Positions 25,866 to 36,124 of a stretch of 64,000 bases of DNA are shown in pieces. The stretch is from the NCBI GenBank assembly GCA_021781795.1, contig JAJXWA010000006.1, positions 38,105 to 102,104 of the forward strand. Direction: 5' to 3'. The position numbers and the translations under genes are program-made. The notes below the pieces were generated by a model. That model was not told the DNA's origin and made no database searches. It was given only the letters and a program-made list of their open reading frames with translations. The stretch's first letter is position 1, and the number at the start of each line of letters is the position of its first letter. This DNA comes from Acidobacteriota bacterium. GTDB lineage: Bacteria; Acidobacteriota; Terriglobia; Terriglobales; Acidobacteriaceae.

Positions 25866-26858
25866 TCACGGCACAGTGATCACGATCTTGCCGACCTGCT
25901 GGTTCGACTCAAGATACTTGTAGGCATTGACCGTCTCTGCGAAGGGAAAGGTCTTTGCCACCTTGGGCACGAAGCGGCCATCCGCCAGCCGCTCCACGAC
26001 GTACTTCTTCGCCTTGCTCAACAGCTCAGGATGGAGCGTGATCTCCATCAGGACGTACCCGCGCACGCTGAGCCCGCTTCCCAGTGCCGCAAAAAGCGGA
26101 AATGGCGTGGGCTGACCGGAAAGCCATCCGTATTCAAAGATGATTCCGCCGGGCGCCGCCGCGGCAGCCAGCGTTTCCACGAACGGCCCGGCAACTGGAT
26201 CAAACGTCAGACGCGCGCCCTTGCCGCCCGTGATCTCCTTGACGCGCGCAACGTAGTCTTCCTCGGCGGTGGCGATCACGTGATGAGCGCCCAGAGACAC
26301 GAGCTCTGCTTTCTTGGCGCTTGATCGAGTCACTGCGATCGCGGTCGCGCCCGCATCGCGCACAATCTGGATGGCAGCAAGTCCCACGCTGGATGAAGCC
26401 GCAGGAATGGAGACAAAGTCGCCTGCGTGAACGCCGCCATAGTGAACCAGCGCCCCATAGGCGGTGAGGTACGGCATCCAGATGGCCGTAGCCTGCACCG
26501 GCGTGAGCTTGGCTGGATACTCGCCCAGCGCCGCTGCCGGCACAACCGCTTCCTCACCCAGGGTTCCGTAGCGGTTCATTGAGAAGCCGGGGATGGTGGA
26601 CACACTCTTGCCCAGCCAACTTGCCTCGACGCCGTCACCCACAGCCTCAACCACTCCGGCCACTTCGTAGCCGAGTCGCGAAGGCAGCTCCGGCTGCTCC
26701 AGATACTGCCCGTGGTAAAACATGGACTCGGCGCGGTTGAGCCCGGCGGCCAGCACCTTCAGCCGCACTTCGCCCTTGCCCGGTTGAGTGGCCGTCACCG
26801 TCTCGATCTGCAAATTCTCAGGGCCGCCCAGCTTGTGAAAGCGAACAATCTTCGGCAT
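25866..26858 (-). CDS. zinc-type alcohol dehydrogenase-like / quinone oxidoreductase
   Basis: A 330-residue MDR-superfamily protein, starting MPKIVRFHKLGGPENLQI as in NADPH:quinone reductase-like members. The GroES-like domain covers about 25-110. The Rossmann part holds SIPAASSSVGLAAIQI, where family members normally have GAAGGVG. The zinc ligands of classical alcohol dehydrogenase are absent, so a zinc-free reductase is more likely. AGGAGG lies 6 bases before the ATG. The substrate is unknown. It converges on the LuxR-type gene with 5 bases between. Confidence 0.85.
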   Translation of the reverse strand: MPKIVRFHKLGGPENLQIETVTATQPGKGEVRLKVLAAGLNRAESMFYHGQYLEQPELPSRLGYEVAGVVEAVGDGVEASWLGKSVSTIPGFSMNRYGTLGEEAVVPAAALGEYPAKLTPVQATAIWMPYLTAYGALVHYGGVHAGDFVSIPAASSSVGLAAIQIVRDAGATAIAVTRSSAKKAELVSLGAHHVIATAEEDYVARVKEITGGKGARLTFDPVAGPFVETLAAAAAPGGIIFEYGWLSGQPTPFPLFAALGSGLSVRGYVLMEITLHPELLSKAKKYVVERLADGRFVPKVAKTFPFAETVNAYKYLESNQQVGKIVITVP

Positions 26859-26934
26859 GCAATCCTCCTGTCTGTCCTTGGATGGCGCAGAACGCTGGAG
26901 GGTGCAAGCGATTTGATCCGCCCCGCTTGAGTTG

Positions 26935-28527
26935 CTACAGCCGCTCCGCCACGCTCTTGGCCTGGGTGAAGAGCAACAGGTAATCCGGCCCCCCTGCCTT
27001 GGAGTCGGTGCCGCTCATGTTGAATCCCCCAAAGGGATGCGCGCCCACCATGGCGCCGGTGCATTTGCGATTGAAGTAGAGATTCCCCACGTGGAACTCG
27101 TGGCGCGCGCGGTCAAGCTTTTCACGGTCCGCCGTGTAAATCGCACCCGTCAATCCGTACTCCGTGTTGTTGACCACGGCGAGGCCTTCTTCAAAATCCT
27201 TCACCTTGATGACCGCCAGCACCGGCCCAAAGATCTCTTCCTGCGCCAGCACCGCCTGCGGCGAAACATCGGCGAACACAGTCGGCTCCATGAGGAATCC
27301 GCCTGCCTCGGTCTGCACGGAATGGCCGCCAGCCACCAGGCGGCCCTCTTTCTTTCCGATTTCAATGTAGCGCAGCATGGACTCGTGCGCCGCCTTGTTC
27401 ACCACCGGACCCATGTTGGGGTTATCGATCGCCTCGCCCACGGTGAGCTTTGCCACGCGCTCGCGCAGCCGCTCGACGAAGACATCGTAGAGCGGCGCCT
27501 CAATGATGGCCCGCGAGCAGGCGGAGCACTTCTGCCCGCTGAATCCGAAGGCCGACGCCACCACTCCCTCAACCGCCGCGTCCAGATCGGCATCCGCGCA
27601 GACAAGGATTGAGTCCTTGCCGCCCATTTCGAGAATCGTGCGCTTGATCCAGATCTGGCCGGGCTGCGTCTTCGCGGCGCGCTCGTGAATCTCAAGGCCG
27701 ACTGCTTTGGAGCCGGTGAAGGCGATGAAACGCGTCTTCGGATGCTCGACGATGGCATTGCCAAACGTGGCGCCCGAACCGGGGCAGAAGTTCACCACGC
27801 CGCCCGGCATCCCGGCCTCTTCCAGCACGTTGACGAAGCGCGCGGCGATTGTGGGGGAATCGCTGGACGGCTTGAGGACTACGGTGTTGCCAGCGACGAT
27901 GGCGGCTGCCGTCATGCCCGCCATAATCGCGAACGGAAAGTTCCATGGCGGAATCACGGCGCCCACGCCCAGCGGAATGTAGTGCAACTCATTGCGTTCG
28001 CCTGGATACTGGATGGAGGGCTTGGCCTGCGCCAGCCGCAGCGCTTCGCGCGCGTAGTACTCGAGGAAGTCAATCGTCTCGCCCACATCGGCGTCGGCCT
28101 CGGCCCAGTTCTTGCCGACCTCGTAGGTGAGCCAGGCGCAGAACTCAAACTTTCGCTCGCGAATGATCTCTGCCGCGTGGAGCAGCAGCGAGGCGCGCGT
28201 CTCCACAGAGGTGCGGCTCCAGTGCGCATAGGCTTCGAGCGCCGCCTGCATCGCCTGCGGCGCATGCTCGGCCTCGGCCTTCTGGTGGATGCCCACCACC
28301 TGGTCAGGCCGCGATGGATTGACCGAGCGAATCTTGCCCTTTGTCCTGAAGCGATGCCCGCCAATCACCAGGTCGTATTCGCGGCCAAGTTCGGCGGCCA
28401 CCACTTCGAGGGCGGCCTTCATGCGCCGGGCGTTTTCATGCTGTTTGAAGTCGGTAAAAGGCTCGTTGGCAAAAGCGCCCTTCGGCTGGCGCGGCTGAAT
28501 GACGGTAGGAAGAGTTTCGGTAGCCAT
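26935..28527 (-). CDS. L-glutamate gamma-semialdehyde (1-pyrroline-5-carboxylate) dehydrogenase
   Basis: A 530-residue aldehyde dehydrogenase of the P5C dehydrogenase (PruA/RocA) type, last step of proline breakdown to glutamate. The catalytic residues are Glu300 in ILEMGGKDS and Cys334 in GQKCSACSRAI; IPPWNFPFAI and the C-terminal PFGGFNMSGTDSKAGG segment are typical. No proline dehydrogenase is in the window. The ATG at 28527 has no Shine-Dalgarno and TACAAT ends 9 bases upstream, so the mRNA may be leaderless. Confidence 0.92.
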   Translation of the reverse strand: MATETLPTVIQPRQPKGAFANEPFTDFKQHENARRMKAALEVVAAELGREYDLVIGGHRFRTKGKIRSVNPSRPDQVVGIHQKAEAEHAPQAMQAALEAYAHWSRTSVETRASLLLHAAEIIRERKFEFCAWLTYEVGKNWAEADADVGETIDFLEYYAREALRLAQAKPSIQYPGERNELHYIPLGVGAVIPPWNFPFAIMAGMTAAAIVAGNTVVLKPSSDSPTIAARFVNVLEEAGMPGGVVNFCPGSGATFGNAIVEHPKTRFIAFTGSKAVGLEIHERAAKTQPGQIWIKRTILEMGGKDSILVCADADLDAAVEGVVASAFGFSGQKCSACSRAIIEAPLYDVFVERLRERVAKLTVGEAIDNPNMGPVVNKAAHESMLRYIEIGKKEGRLVAGGHSVQTEAGGFLMEPTVFADVSPQAVLAQEEIFGPVLAVIKVKDFEEGLAVVNNTEYGLTGAIYTADREKLDRARHEFHVGNLYFNRKCTGAMVGAHPFGGFNMSGTDSKAGGPDYLLLFTQAKSVAERL

Positions 28528-28536
28528 AACCCAACG

Positions 28537-28542
28537 ATTGTA
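28537..28542 (-). promoter_or_regulatory. -10-like hexamer TACAAT of the P5C dehydrogenase gene
   Basis: On the minus strand TACAAT is followed by CGTTGGGTT and then the ATG, so a transcript would start within about 3 bases of the start codon. No good -35 box is visible. Confidence 0.45.
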
Positions 28543-28618
28543 GTCCAATCAGGCAGTCCCGGCCTCCGCCTTCCGGTGTGCCGCATAACCGGCGATGCGC
28601 CCAGGCCGGATGCACCGG

Positions 28619-29404
28619 CTAAGTCAGCGCGCGATCCAGGTGCACATAGCCGCCATCGACGATGATGTGCTGGCCGGTGGTGTGGCCGGACTGCGTGGGC
28701 GAGAGCAGAAAGACCGTTGCCGCCGCAATCTCCGCCGAGGTCGTCATCCGCTTGCCCAGCGGAATCTTGTCGGTGATGCGCTTGAGCGTCGCCTCGGGGT
28801 CGCCCAGCGTGTCCAGCCAGCGTCGATAGAGCGGCGTCATCACTTCGGCGGGCAGCACGGCGTTCACGCGGATATTGTGCGGCAGCAGCTCCGCGGCCCA
28901 CTCGCGCGTCAGCGCAAGCTGCGCGCCTTTGGCAGCTGCATACGCCGAAGTTCCGCCCTGGCCCGTAAGCGCAACCTTCGAGCTGATATTCACGATCGCT
29001 CCCTGCGTGCGCTTGAGCGCTGGCAGGGCGTAGTGGGCCAGCGCGTAGTAGTGCACCAGATTCCTGTGCAGGCTCTCGACAAAGCGCTCCACGGAGCCGG
29101 ACGCAAGACCGACGCCGTCATTCACTCCAGCGTTATTCACCAGGCCATAGATGTCGCCGAAGCGGCTCTGAATCTCTTCCATGACGGACCTGCATCGAGC
29201 CGCATCTTCGAGATTTGCTTCAATGAGGTGACAGTCCGCCTTCGCTGCCTGCATCTCAGCCATAAAGTCCTTCACGTTCTGCGAGGCGCGGCTGAGCACG
29301 ACAACGCGCGCGCCTTCTTCAAGGCATGCGCGCGAGATGCCGCCGCCAATGCCCGCGCCGCCGCCGGTGACTACGATGAGTTTCCCTTTGAGGCCTAGAT
29401 CCAT
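28619..29404 (-). CDS. short-chain dehydrogenase/reductase, possible sugar (L-fucose-type) dehydrogenase
   Basis: A 261-residue classical SDR. Cofactor loop TGGGAGIG at 13-20, NNAG at 90-93, and catalytic Ser141/142, Tyr155 and Lys159 in YAAAK. C-terminal GQHIIVDGG is the usual dimer segment. The overall sequence reminds me of L-fucose/L-sugar dehydrogenases, but the substrate cannot be settled by eye. The ALDH gene lies 45 bases upstream on the same strand, suggesting an oxidative sugar or aldehyde pathway. AAGGA lies 8 bases before the start. Confidence 0.88.
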   Translation of the reverse strand: MDLGLKGKLIVVTGGGAGIGGGISRACLEEGARVVVLSRASQNVKDFMAEMQAAKADCHLIEANLEDAARCRSVMEEIQSRFGDIYGLVNNAGVNDGVGLASGSVERFVESLHRNLVHYYALAHYALPALKRTQGAIVNISSKVALTGQGGTSAYAAAKGAQLALTREWAAELLPHNIRVNAVLPAEVMTPLYRRWLDTLGDPEATLKRITDKIPLGKRMTTSAEIAAATVFLLSPTQSGHTTGQHIIVDGGYVHLDRALT

Positions 29405-29449
29405 GTTTGATTCCTTCTTGTCGGGTTTGCAGGCCGCCAGTGCGAGCCG

Positions 29450-30901
29450 TCAGTTGGAAGGGATGCCGGACATGACGAGCATCCGCGGCTCTGTCATTTC
29501 ATCAATCGCAGAGCGGATGCCTTCGCGCCCAAGGCCAGAATCTTTCACGCCGCCGTAGGGCATGGGATCGAGCCGCCAGCTTGGCGTGTCGCCGACGATC
29601 AACGAGCCCACTTCCAGTTCGCGATACGCAGTCAGGATGCGACCTGCGTCGCGCGTGAGCAGCCCGGCCTGGAGGCCGTATCGGGAACGATTCACCTCAG
29701 CAAGCGCCTCTTCAAAATCCTCATACGGCTCCACGGCAACCACAGGGCCAAAGACTTCTTCATCGCGGATCTTCATGCCCGGCTTCGTCCCCGTCACGAT
29801 GATGGGCGTGATGACCGGCCCTTTGCGTTCGCCTCCCGCGATGAGCTTCGCGCCCGCATCCAGCGCCTCTTTGAGCCAGGCTTGCACGCGGTCTGCCTCC
29901 TCCGGACGAATGAGCGGTCCCACGTCGGTCGCTTCCGCGGAAGGCTCGCCGGTGTTCATGTGCGCGGCTGCCTCCACCAGCTTCCACAGAAAGGTCTGGA
30001 AGATGGACTTATGCACGTAGACGCGCTGCACGCTGATGCAGGACTGACCCGCATAGCTGAACGCTGAGTGCGCCGTGCGCAGCGCCGCGTCGTCGAGATT
30101 GGGCCAGTCGCTATGAACCACCAGGGCCGCATTGCCGCCCAGTTCCAGCAGCACGCGCTTGCGCCCGGAGCGGGCCTTGAGCTCCCAGCCCACCTTTGCC
30201 GAGCCGGTGAAGCTGACGAGCTTGATGCGATCTTCCTTTTCGGCGAGCCAGGCAGTGTCCGCGTTCGCGAGGGGCAGAACAGCGATGGCTTCTTCGGGCC
30301 ATCCGGCTTTGAGGATCACCTCACCGAGCGCAAGCGCAGTGAAAGGCGTTTGGGGGGCGGGCTTGAGAATGAGTGGGCACCCGGCGGCCAGGGCGGGCGC
30401 GGCCTTGTGCGCAACCAGATTCAGCGGGAAATTGAACGGCGTGATGGCGAGTACCGGCCCGACAGGGAAACGCTGCACCAGCCCCCAACGGCCCTCATTG
30501 CCTTCGGTCAGGTCAAGCGGAATGGATTCCCCGCCAAGGCGCGCCGCTTCTTCGGCAGCGGTCTTGAAGGTAAGCACGGCGCGGTCCAATTCCGCACGCG
30601 CAAGGCGCACGGGCTTGCCGGCCTCGGCCACAATGAGCTGCGCAAAGCGTTCCTTCTGCTCGATGAGGGCCGCGGCTACGTCTTCCAGAATCTCGCGGCG
30701 CTTCCAGCGTGGCAGCGCGCGGGTGCGGCGCAGGCTCGCGACAGCGTGGCTCACGGCCTGCCGCGCGTCGGCACGCGTCGCCATCGTCACGCGACCCACC
30801 AGGCCCTGGTCCCACGGGGAGCGAACCTCGATGGCGTCACCCTCCAACCATTCCTTGCCGCACAGTAAAAATCCGGTCTGTGAACCGGGGCGCATCTTCA
30901 T
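29450..30901 (-). CDS. NAD-dependent aldehyde dehydrogenase family protein
   Basis: A 483-residue enzyme with Glu253 in LLELGGNAA and nucleophile Cys288 in GQSCISVQRV; TPFNFPLNLVAHK and EEVFGPVVAVEPYED are family signatures. The QRV after the Cys and the size resemble lactaldehyde, glyceraldehyde 3-phosphate (non-phosphorylating) or glycolaldehyde dehydrogenases. AGGAG lies 10 bases before the ATG at 30901, and the next in-frame Met is at residue 3. It is divergent from alkA and 45 bases upstream of the SDR gene, probably in one operon. Confidence 0.88.
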   Translation of the reverse strand: MKMRPGSQTGFLLCGKEWLEGDAIEVRSPWDQGLVGRVTMATRADARQAVSHAVASLRRTRALPRWKRREILEDVAAALIEQKERFAQLIVAEAGKPVRLARAELDRAVLTFKTAAEEAARLGGESIPLDLTEGNEGRWGLVQRFPVGPVLAITPFNFPLNLVAHKAAPALAAGCPLILKPAPQTPFTALALGEVILKAGWPEEAIAVLPLANADTAWLAEKEDRIKLVSFTGSAKVGWELKARSGRKRVLLELGGNAALVVHSDWPNLDDAALRTAHSAFSYAGQSCISVQRVYVHKSIFQTFLWKLVEAAAHMNTGEPSAEATDVGPLIRPEEADRVQAWLKEALDAGAKLIAGGERKGPVITPIIVTGTKPGMKIRDEEVFGPVVAVEPYEDFEEALAEVNRSRYGLQAGLLTRDAGRILTAYRELEVGSLIVGDTPSWRLDPMPYGGVKDSGLGREGIRSAIDEMTEPRMLVMSGIPSN

Positions 30902-30982
30902 CGCTTATCGCTCCTGAGCCAGTGGCTTCGCTCTTCATGGTACAAGGCGGGACGATGTGCCGGCCGCTCGACGCACACGCGC

Positions 30983-30988
30983 TACACT
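30983..30988 (+). promoter_or_regulatory. -10-like hexamer TACACT upstream of the alkA-type gene
   Basis: TACACT is followed by GATCACCT and then ATG, 8 bases in between, with no Shine-Dalgarno. This fits a leaderless or near-leaderless mRNA. Confidence 0.45.
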
Positions 30989-30996
30989 GATCACCT

Positions 30997-31701
30997 ATGA
31001 TTTTTGAGGGGCGAAAGAGAAAACTGCCGTTTGATGCGGCTGCGGCGGTAGAGCACCTGAAGGCGCGCGATGCCAAGCTGGCCGCGCTGATCGAGCGCGC
31101 GGGCGATTTTGCCTTGCGGCTGGATCGCTCTCCGTCGCCGTTCGAGTCGCTGCTGGAGTCCATCCTGTATCAGCAATTGCACGGCAAAGCCGCGGCGAAG
31201 ATTCACGCGCGCGTGCGGGAGTATTTCGGCGGCAACCCCACACCAGAGATGCTGCTGAAGACGCCGGATGATCCGCTGCGCGGCGCAGGCGTCTCTGGCA
31301 ACAAGATCAAAGCCATGCGCGACCTGGCGGCGAAGACGCTGGACGGCACAGTGCCCGGACACGCCGCCATCAACAAGTTGAGCGACGAAGAGATCGTACA
31401 ACGGCTCACCGAGGTGCGTGGCATTGGGCCGTGGACCGTGGAGATGCTGCTCATCTTCCGGTTGGGACGGCCTGACGTGCTGCCTGCGACGGACTACGGC
31501 ATCCGCAAAGGTTACGCCATGACGTTTTTGCGTGTGCCGAAGACACGGCCCATCGAGGCAGCCGACCTGCCTGCGCCCGACGTGGTGCGGAAGCGCGGCA
31601 CGCGGTGGGCGCCGTATCGCTCGGTGGCCGCGTGGTATCTGTGGCGGGCGAGCGACGGCGCAGCAGAGGCAGCCGCACCTCGCCGAGCAAGCCTACAATA
31701 A
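30997..31701 (+). CDS. alkA: DNA-3-methyladenine glycosylase II (HhH-GPD family)
   Basis: A 234-residue base-excision repair glycosylase. It has SLLESILYQQLHGKAA, the helix-hairpin-helix LTEVRGIGPWTVEMLLIF (138-154) and the catalytic Asp166 in LPATDYGIRKG. It lacks the extra N-terminal domain of E. coli AlkA, as do many bacterial members. It removes alkylated bases from DNA. Divergent from the ALDH gene; the GH57 gene follows 49 bases later. Confidence 0.9.
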   Translation: MIFEGRKRKLPFDAAAAVEHLKARDAKLAALIERAGDFALRLDRSPSPFESLLESILYQQLHGKAAAKIHARVREYFGGNPTPEMLLKTPDDPLRGAGVSGNKIKAMRDLAAKTLDGTVPGHAAINKLSDEEIVQRLTEVRGIGPWTVEMLLIFRLGRPDVLPATDYGIRKGYAMTFLRVPKTRPIEAADLPAPDVVRKRGTRWAPYRSVAAWYLWRASDGAAEAAAPRRASLQ

Positions 31702-31750
31702 TGTGTTGGCCCTGCGCAAAAGTCTTGGTCGCGGGGCGGATGGACATTGC

Positions 31751-34240
31751 ATGCCTTCGGGAAAACGATTCATCTGTATTCATGGCCACTTTTACCAGCC
31801 GCCGCGTGAAAACCCATGGCTCGAAACGGTGGAGACGCAGGACACCGCCGCGCCATACCACGACTGGAACGAGCGCATCTGCGCGGAGTGTTATGCGACC
31901 AATGGCGCCGCGCGCATCCAGAACGAGAAGAACCGCATCACTCGCATTGTCAACAACTACTCGCGCATCAGCTTCAACTTCGGCCCCACGCTGTTGAGTT
32001 GGTTGAAGGATAAGGCGCAGCGCACGCACCGCATGGTGGTCGATGGCGAGAAGCGCAGCCGCCGCGGCTACAAGGGCCACAGCTCGGCGATGGCACAGGT
32101 CTACAACCACATGATCATGCCGCTGGCCAACCGGCGCGACAAGATCACACAGATTCGCTGGGGCATCGCCGACTATGAGCACCACTACGGCATGCGGCCG
32201 GAAGGCATGTGGCTGGCCGAGACCGCCGCGGACAATGAAACGTTGGAATTGCTGGCCTCCGAAGACATCCGATTCACTGTGCTGGCGCCGCACCAATGTA
32301 AACGCATTCGTTCCATGAAGCCCGCATCCGGAGATGGCGCGTGGACCGAGACGCCGGGCGCGACTGTCGACACCACGCGGCCGTATCTGGTGCGCTTTGA
32401 GTCCGGCTTGTCCATCGCGGTGTTCTTCTACAATGGGCCGATCTCGCGCGCCATTGCGTTTGAAGGCCTGCTAAACTCGGGCGAGATCTTTGCCGCGCGA
32501 TTGAAAGCCGGATTCAAAGAGACAAACCAGCCGCAGCTGGTCCATGTCGCCACGGACGGGGAGTCCTACGGGCATCACCACAAGCACGGGGAGATGGCGC
32601 TCGCCTATGCGCTCAAGCTGCTGGAAGAGGACAAGACCGTCAAGCTCACCAACTACGCCAGCTATCTCGAGATGTTTCCGCCGGAATATGAGTGCGAGAT
32701 TGCCGAGAACACCTCATGGAGCTGCGTGCATGGCGTGGAACGGTGGCGATCCGACTGCGGATGCAACGGCGGCAGACCCGGATGGAATCAGAAATGGCGC
32801 GGGCCGCTGCGGCAGGCTCTCGATGAATTAAGGGACCAGCTGGCTGCGCTGACAGAACGGGAAGGCGCAACGCTCTTCCATGATGTATGGGCAGCGCGAG
32901 ACGGCTACATTGAAGTCATCCTTCACCGGCATGAAGAGACTCTAGAAAAATTTCTTGCCTCCCATGCCGCGCGACCGCTCAATGATGCGGAGCAAGTGCG
33001 TGCACGACAGTTGATGGAGATGCAGCGCCACGCGCAACTGATGTACACGAGCTGCGGATGGTTCTTCGACGACATCTCTGGCATCGAGACCGTGCAGGTA
33101 ATCGCGTATGCTGGACGCGTGCTTCAACTGGCCCGCCAGATCTTCGGGGCGGAAGTTGACGACCTGGAGCCGGCCTTCCTTGCGCGGATAGCCGAAGCCA
33201 AATCGAACGCCGCCAGCGCCGCGGATGGCGCGCAGATCTTTGAGAAGAAGATTCGTCCGCTAGAGCTTGGGCTGGAGCAGGTGGCGGCCCACTACGCCAT
33301 CAGCAGCGTCTTCTCGTCCTATGGCGACACGACAGATCTCTTCAGCTACCGCGTCGAGAGGATGTCCTACGACATCTACACCTCGGGCCGCGGCAGGCTG
33401 GCGCTGGGCCGCGCACACTTCGCCAGCACGATTACAGGACTGAACCAGAGCTTCAGCTTTGCGGTTTTGCATTTTGGCGATCAGAACATCACGGCCGCTG
33501 TGAAGCCCTATTCCGTAACGGACGCGACAGAGTTCGAGTCCTTCACCGCACAGGTTGCGGAACACGTGCAGGCTGCGGATTTTCCCGAGGTCATTCGCCA
33601 GCTTGACCACATGTACGGCCGCGCGGACTACTCGCTCACCTCGCTCTTCACAGACGAGCAGCGACGCATCGTGCAGATCATCCTGAACTCGACGCTGTGG
33701 GATATCGAAACTTCACTGACGACGATCTATGAGGATCATGCGAGTCTGCTGCACTTTCTCTCAAAGGCCGGCCTGCCCAAGCCACCCGCGCTGAACCTCG
33801 CAGCCGAGTTTGCCATCAACGCCGGCCTGCGCCGCGCCGTGGAAGCCGACCCCATCGATCAGGCAATGATGCGGTCGTTCCTGCAACTCGCAAAGTCCGA
33901 CCAGTTGCCGCTGGAAACAGCATCCCTCTCGTATCTCGCCGACCAGCGCATGAAGCGCGCCATGCTGGAGTTGCAGGCCTCGGCCGGTTCGCTGGAGATG
34001 CTGGACCGGGCGCTGTCGCTGGCGAAGACACTCGAAGAGCTACCCTTTGAGCTGAATCTTTGGCAGGCCCAGAATATCTGGTATGAGATTCTGCGCGCCT
34101 CCACTTCGGCTCTGACGACCCTCGTGAAAGAAGACCGCCCGCGCTGGGAGGCAGACTTCAGCGAGCTGGGAAATTGCCTCTCCATCGACTGCGTGGCCAT
34201 CACCTGCCTCGACCCCGAAGTCGAGACGACAGGCGATTAG
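31751..34240 (+). CDS. glycoside hydrolase family 57 protein with DUF3536
   Basis: An 829-residue cytoplasmic protein. The N-terminal GH57 (beta/alpha)7 domain starts [19 protein letters not shown], and the DUF3536 region follows from about residue 280-300 to near the end. GH57 enzymes act on alpha-glucans, including amylases and branching enzymes; the DUF3536 subgroup has no settled activity. It is probably linked to glycogen, as glgC is also in the window. I chose the ATG at 31751, which has GGATGG upstream. The stop overlaps the aspS stop by 4 bases. Confidence 0.88.
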   Translation: MPSGKRFICIHGHFYQPPRENPWLETVETQDTAAPYHDWNERICAECYATNGAARIQNEKNRITRIVNNYSRISFNFGPTLLSWLKDKAQRTHRMVVDGEKRSRRGYKGHSSAMAQVYNHMIMPLANRRDKITQIRWGIADYEHHYGMRPEGMWLAETAADNETLELLASEDIRFTVLAPHQCKRIRSMKPASGDGAWTETPGATVDTTRPYLVRFESGLSIAVFFYNGPISRAIAFEGLLNSGEIFAARLKAGFKETNQPQLVHVATDGESYGHHHKHGEMALAYALKLLEEDKTVKLTNYASYLEMFPPEYECEIAENTSWSCVHGVERWRSDCGCNGGRPGWNQKWRGPLRQALDELRDQLAALTEREGATLFHDVWAARDGYIEVILHRHEETLEKFLASHAARPLNDAEQVRARQLMEMQRHAQLMYTSCGWFFDDISGIETVQVIAYAGRVLQLARQIFGAEVDDLEPAFLARIAEAKSNAASAADGAQIFEKKIRPLELGLEQVAAHYAISSVFSSYGDTTDLFSYRVERMSYDIYTSGRGRLALGRAHFASTITGLNQSFSFAVLHFGDQNITAAVKPYSVTDATEFESFTAQVAEHVQAADFPEVIRQLDHMYGRADYSLTSLFTDEQRRIVQIILNSTLWDIETSLTTIYEDHASLLHFLSKAGLPKPPALNLAAEFAINAGLRRAVEADPIDQAMMRSFLQLAKSDQLPLETASLSYLADQRMKRAMLELQASAGSLEMLDRALSLAKTLEELPFELNLWQAQNIWYEILRASTSALTTLVKEDRPRWEADFSELGNCLSIDCVAITCLDPEVETTGD

Positions 34241-36111
34241 CTCTTCAGCGCCACGCGGATGTGCAACTCACGAAGTTGCTGTTCCGTCACCGTCGTTGGC
34301 GCATCCACCATCAGGTCAATCGCCTTCGCTGTCTTGGGGAAAGCAATCACCTCGCGCAGGCTGGGCGCGCCCGTCAGCAGCATCACGATGCGGTCGAGAC
34401 CTAGCGCGATACCACCATGCGGCGGCGTGCCATATTCCAGCGCATCGAGGAAGAAGCCGAAGCGCTGCCGCGCCTCCTCATCGCTGATGCCGAGCGACTG
34501 GAAGATGACCTGCTGTACGTCTTTGCGATGGATACGAATGGAACCAGAACCGAGCTCCAGTCCGTTCATCGCCAGGTCGTAGCAGTTGGCGCGCACGCTG
34601 GCCGGGTCGCTCACCAGGTTGGCCATGTCATGCTCGTGCGGAGCAGTAAATGGATGATGCGCGGGCATCCACTTCGCGCTGGCCAGGTCATACTCGAACA
34701 TCGGGAAGTCGGTAATCCAGATGGGATGGAAGGCCTTCGAGCCATCCACCATCTTGCCGCCGCGCGGGTCGGCGCTGCCCACCACCTCATCCGTCACGCG
34801 AAAGGCGCCATGCCGCTCAGCGTACTTCTTCGCCAGCTCCGTGCGGAAGTTGCCCGCGGCGGAGTAGACGTTAATCTCGCGCTCGCTCAGGCGGCCTTCG
34901 AACTTGGTGTCACTGGCCTTGATGTGATGCGCAGGATCGCCGGCCACGATGATGACAAAATCCGCATCTGACGCGCCGACCATCTCACGCACCTTCACGG
35001 CCGCATCGGGAAAGCCCTTGGCAAGCCGCTTGAAGTCATCAATGAACTTCGCACCCTTCTTCTGGTCAAAGAGCGGATGATTGTCCTCGCGCTCCTTGCG
35101 GCTCAGCTCGCCGACGCTGGGAATGCGGAACGCCACTACCGGCAGCGCCGGATCAATCTGCAGCGTGGCTAGGTTCTCGTCCGTGAATGCGGCACGCACA
35201 TCCGTCAGTCCCGGCAGGCGCATGTCCGGCTTGTCCGACCCAAACTGCCGCATCGCGTCGTCATACGTCATCCGCGGAAACGGCTTCGGCAGTGCAACTC
35301 CAGCCGCGGCAAAGCCCGCGCAGAGAAAGTCCTCAACCACGGCGAAGACATGCTCCTGCCGCGGGAAGCTCATCTCGAGATCCACCTGCGTGAACTCAAG
35401 CTGGCGGTCGGCGCGCAGGTCTTCATCGCGGAAGCAGCGGGCAATCTGGAAGTAGCGGTCGAAGCCGGAGATCATCAGGATCTGCTTGAAGATCTGCGGC
35501 GACTGCGGCAGCGCGTAGAACTCTCCCGGATGCACGCGGCTCGGCACCAGAAAATCGCGCGCACCCTCGGGCGTGGACTTGGTGAGAATCGGCGTTTCAA
35601 TTTCAAGGAAATCCTGCTTCGACAGGCTCTCGCGAATCGCCAGCGTAATCTGATGGCGCAGCCAGAAGTTGCGCTGCATCTCGGCGCGGCGCAGGTCCAC
35701 GTAGCGATACTTCAGGCGCACTTCTTCGTTCTGGATCGCTTCCTCGGCAGGCGAAAACGGCGCGAGGCGCGTGTCATTGAGCACGCGCAGGTCCGTCGTT
35801 TCAATCTCAATCTCGCCCGTCGGCATCTTGGGATTGATGGCATCCTTATCGCGCAGGCGCACCTTGCCCACTGCGGCGACAACATATTCGGGCCGCACCT
35901 GCTCGCCCTTCAGGTGGCCGTCGGGCGTCAGCTCCTTGTCCAGCACAATCTGCGCAATGCCGCTGCGGTCGCGCAGGTCGAGGAAGATGAGGTTGCCGTG
36001 GTCGCGACGGCGGTTGACCCAGCCCATCAACACCACTTGCTGCCCAGCGTGTGCGGCGCGCAGGTCGCCGCAGAGATGCGTCCGTTCCAGATTGCCTAAA
36101 AAGTCGAGCAC
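34237..36111 (-). CDS. aspS: aspartyl-tRNA synthetase (bacterial type)
   Basis: A 624-residue class II synthetase. The OB-fold anticodon domain (about 1-110) has [23 protein letters not shown]; motif 2 includes [18 protein letters not shown]; a GAD insertion sits about 290-420; motif 3 is [13 protein letters not shown]. An AsnRS gene is also present in the window, so AspRS may be discriminating. I prefer the GTG start at 36111, with AAAGGA 8 bases upstream. A TTG at 36147 would overlap hisS and has no Shine-Dalgarno. It follows hisS by 13 bases. Confidence 0.95.
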   Translation of the reverse strand: MLDFLGNLERTHLCGDLRAAHAGQQVVLMGWVNRRRDHGNLIFLDLRDRSGIAQIVLDKELTPDGHLKGEQVRPEYVVAAVGKVRLRDKDAINPKMPTGEIEIETTDLRVLNDTRLAPFSPAEEAIQNEEVRLKYRYVDLRRAEMQRNFWLRHQITLAIRESLSKQDFLEIETPILTKSTPEGARDFLVPSRVHPGEFYALPQSPQIFKQILMISGFDRYFQIARCFRDEDLRADRQLEFTQVDLEMSFPRQEHVFAVVEDFLCAGFAAAGVALPKPFPRMTYDDAMRQFGSDKPDMRLPGLTDVRAAFTDENLATLQIDPALPVVAFRIPSVGELSRKEREDNHPLFDQKKGAKFIDDFKRLAKGFPDAAVKVREMVGASDADFVIIVAGDPAHHIKASDTKFEGRLSEREINVYSAAGNFRTELAKKYAERHGAFRVTDEVVGSADPRGGKMVDGSKAFHPIWITDFPMFEYDLASAKWMPAHHPFTAPHEHDMANLVSDPASVRANCYDLAMNGLELGSGSIRIHRKDVQQVIFQSLGISDEEARQRFGFFLDALEYGTPPHGGIALGLDRIVMLLTGAPSLREVIAFPKTAKAIDLMVDAPTTVTEQQLRELHIRVALKS

Positions 36112-36124
36112 TACGCGTGTCCTT

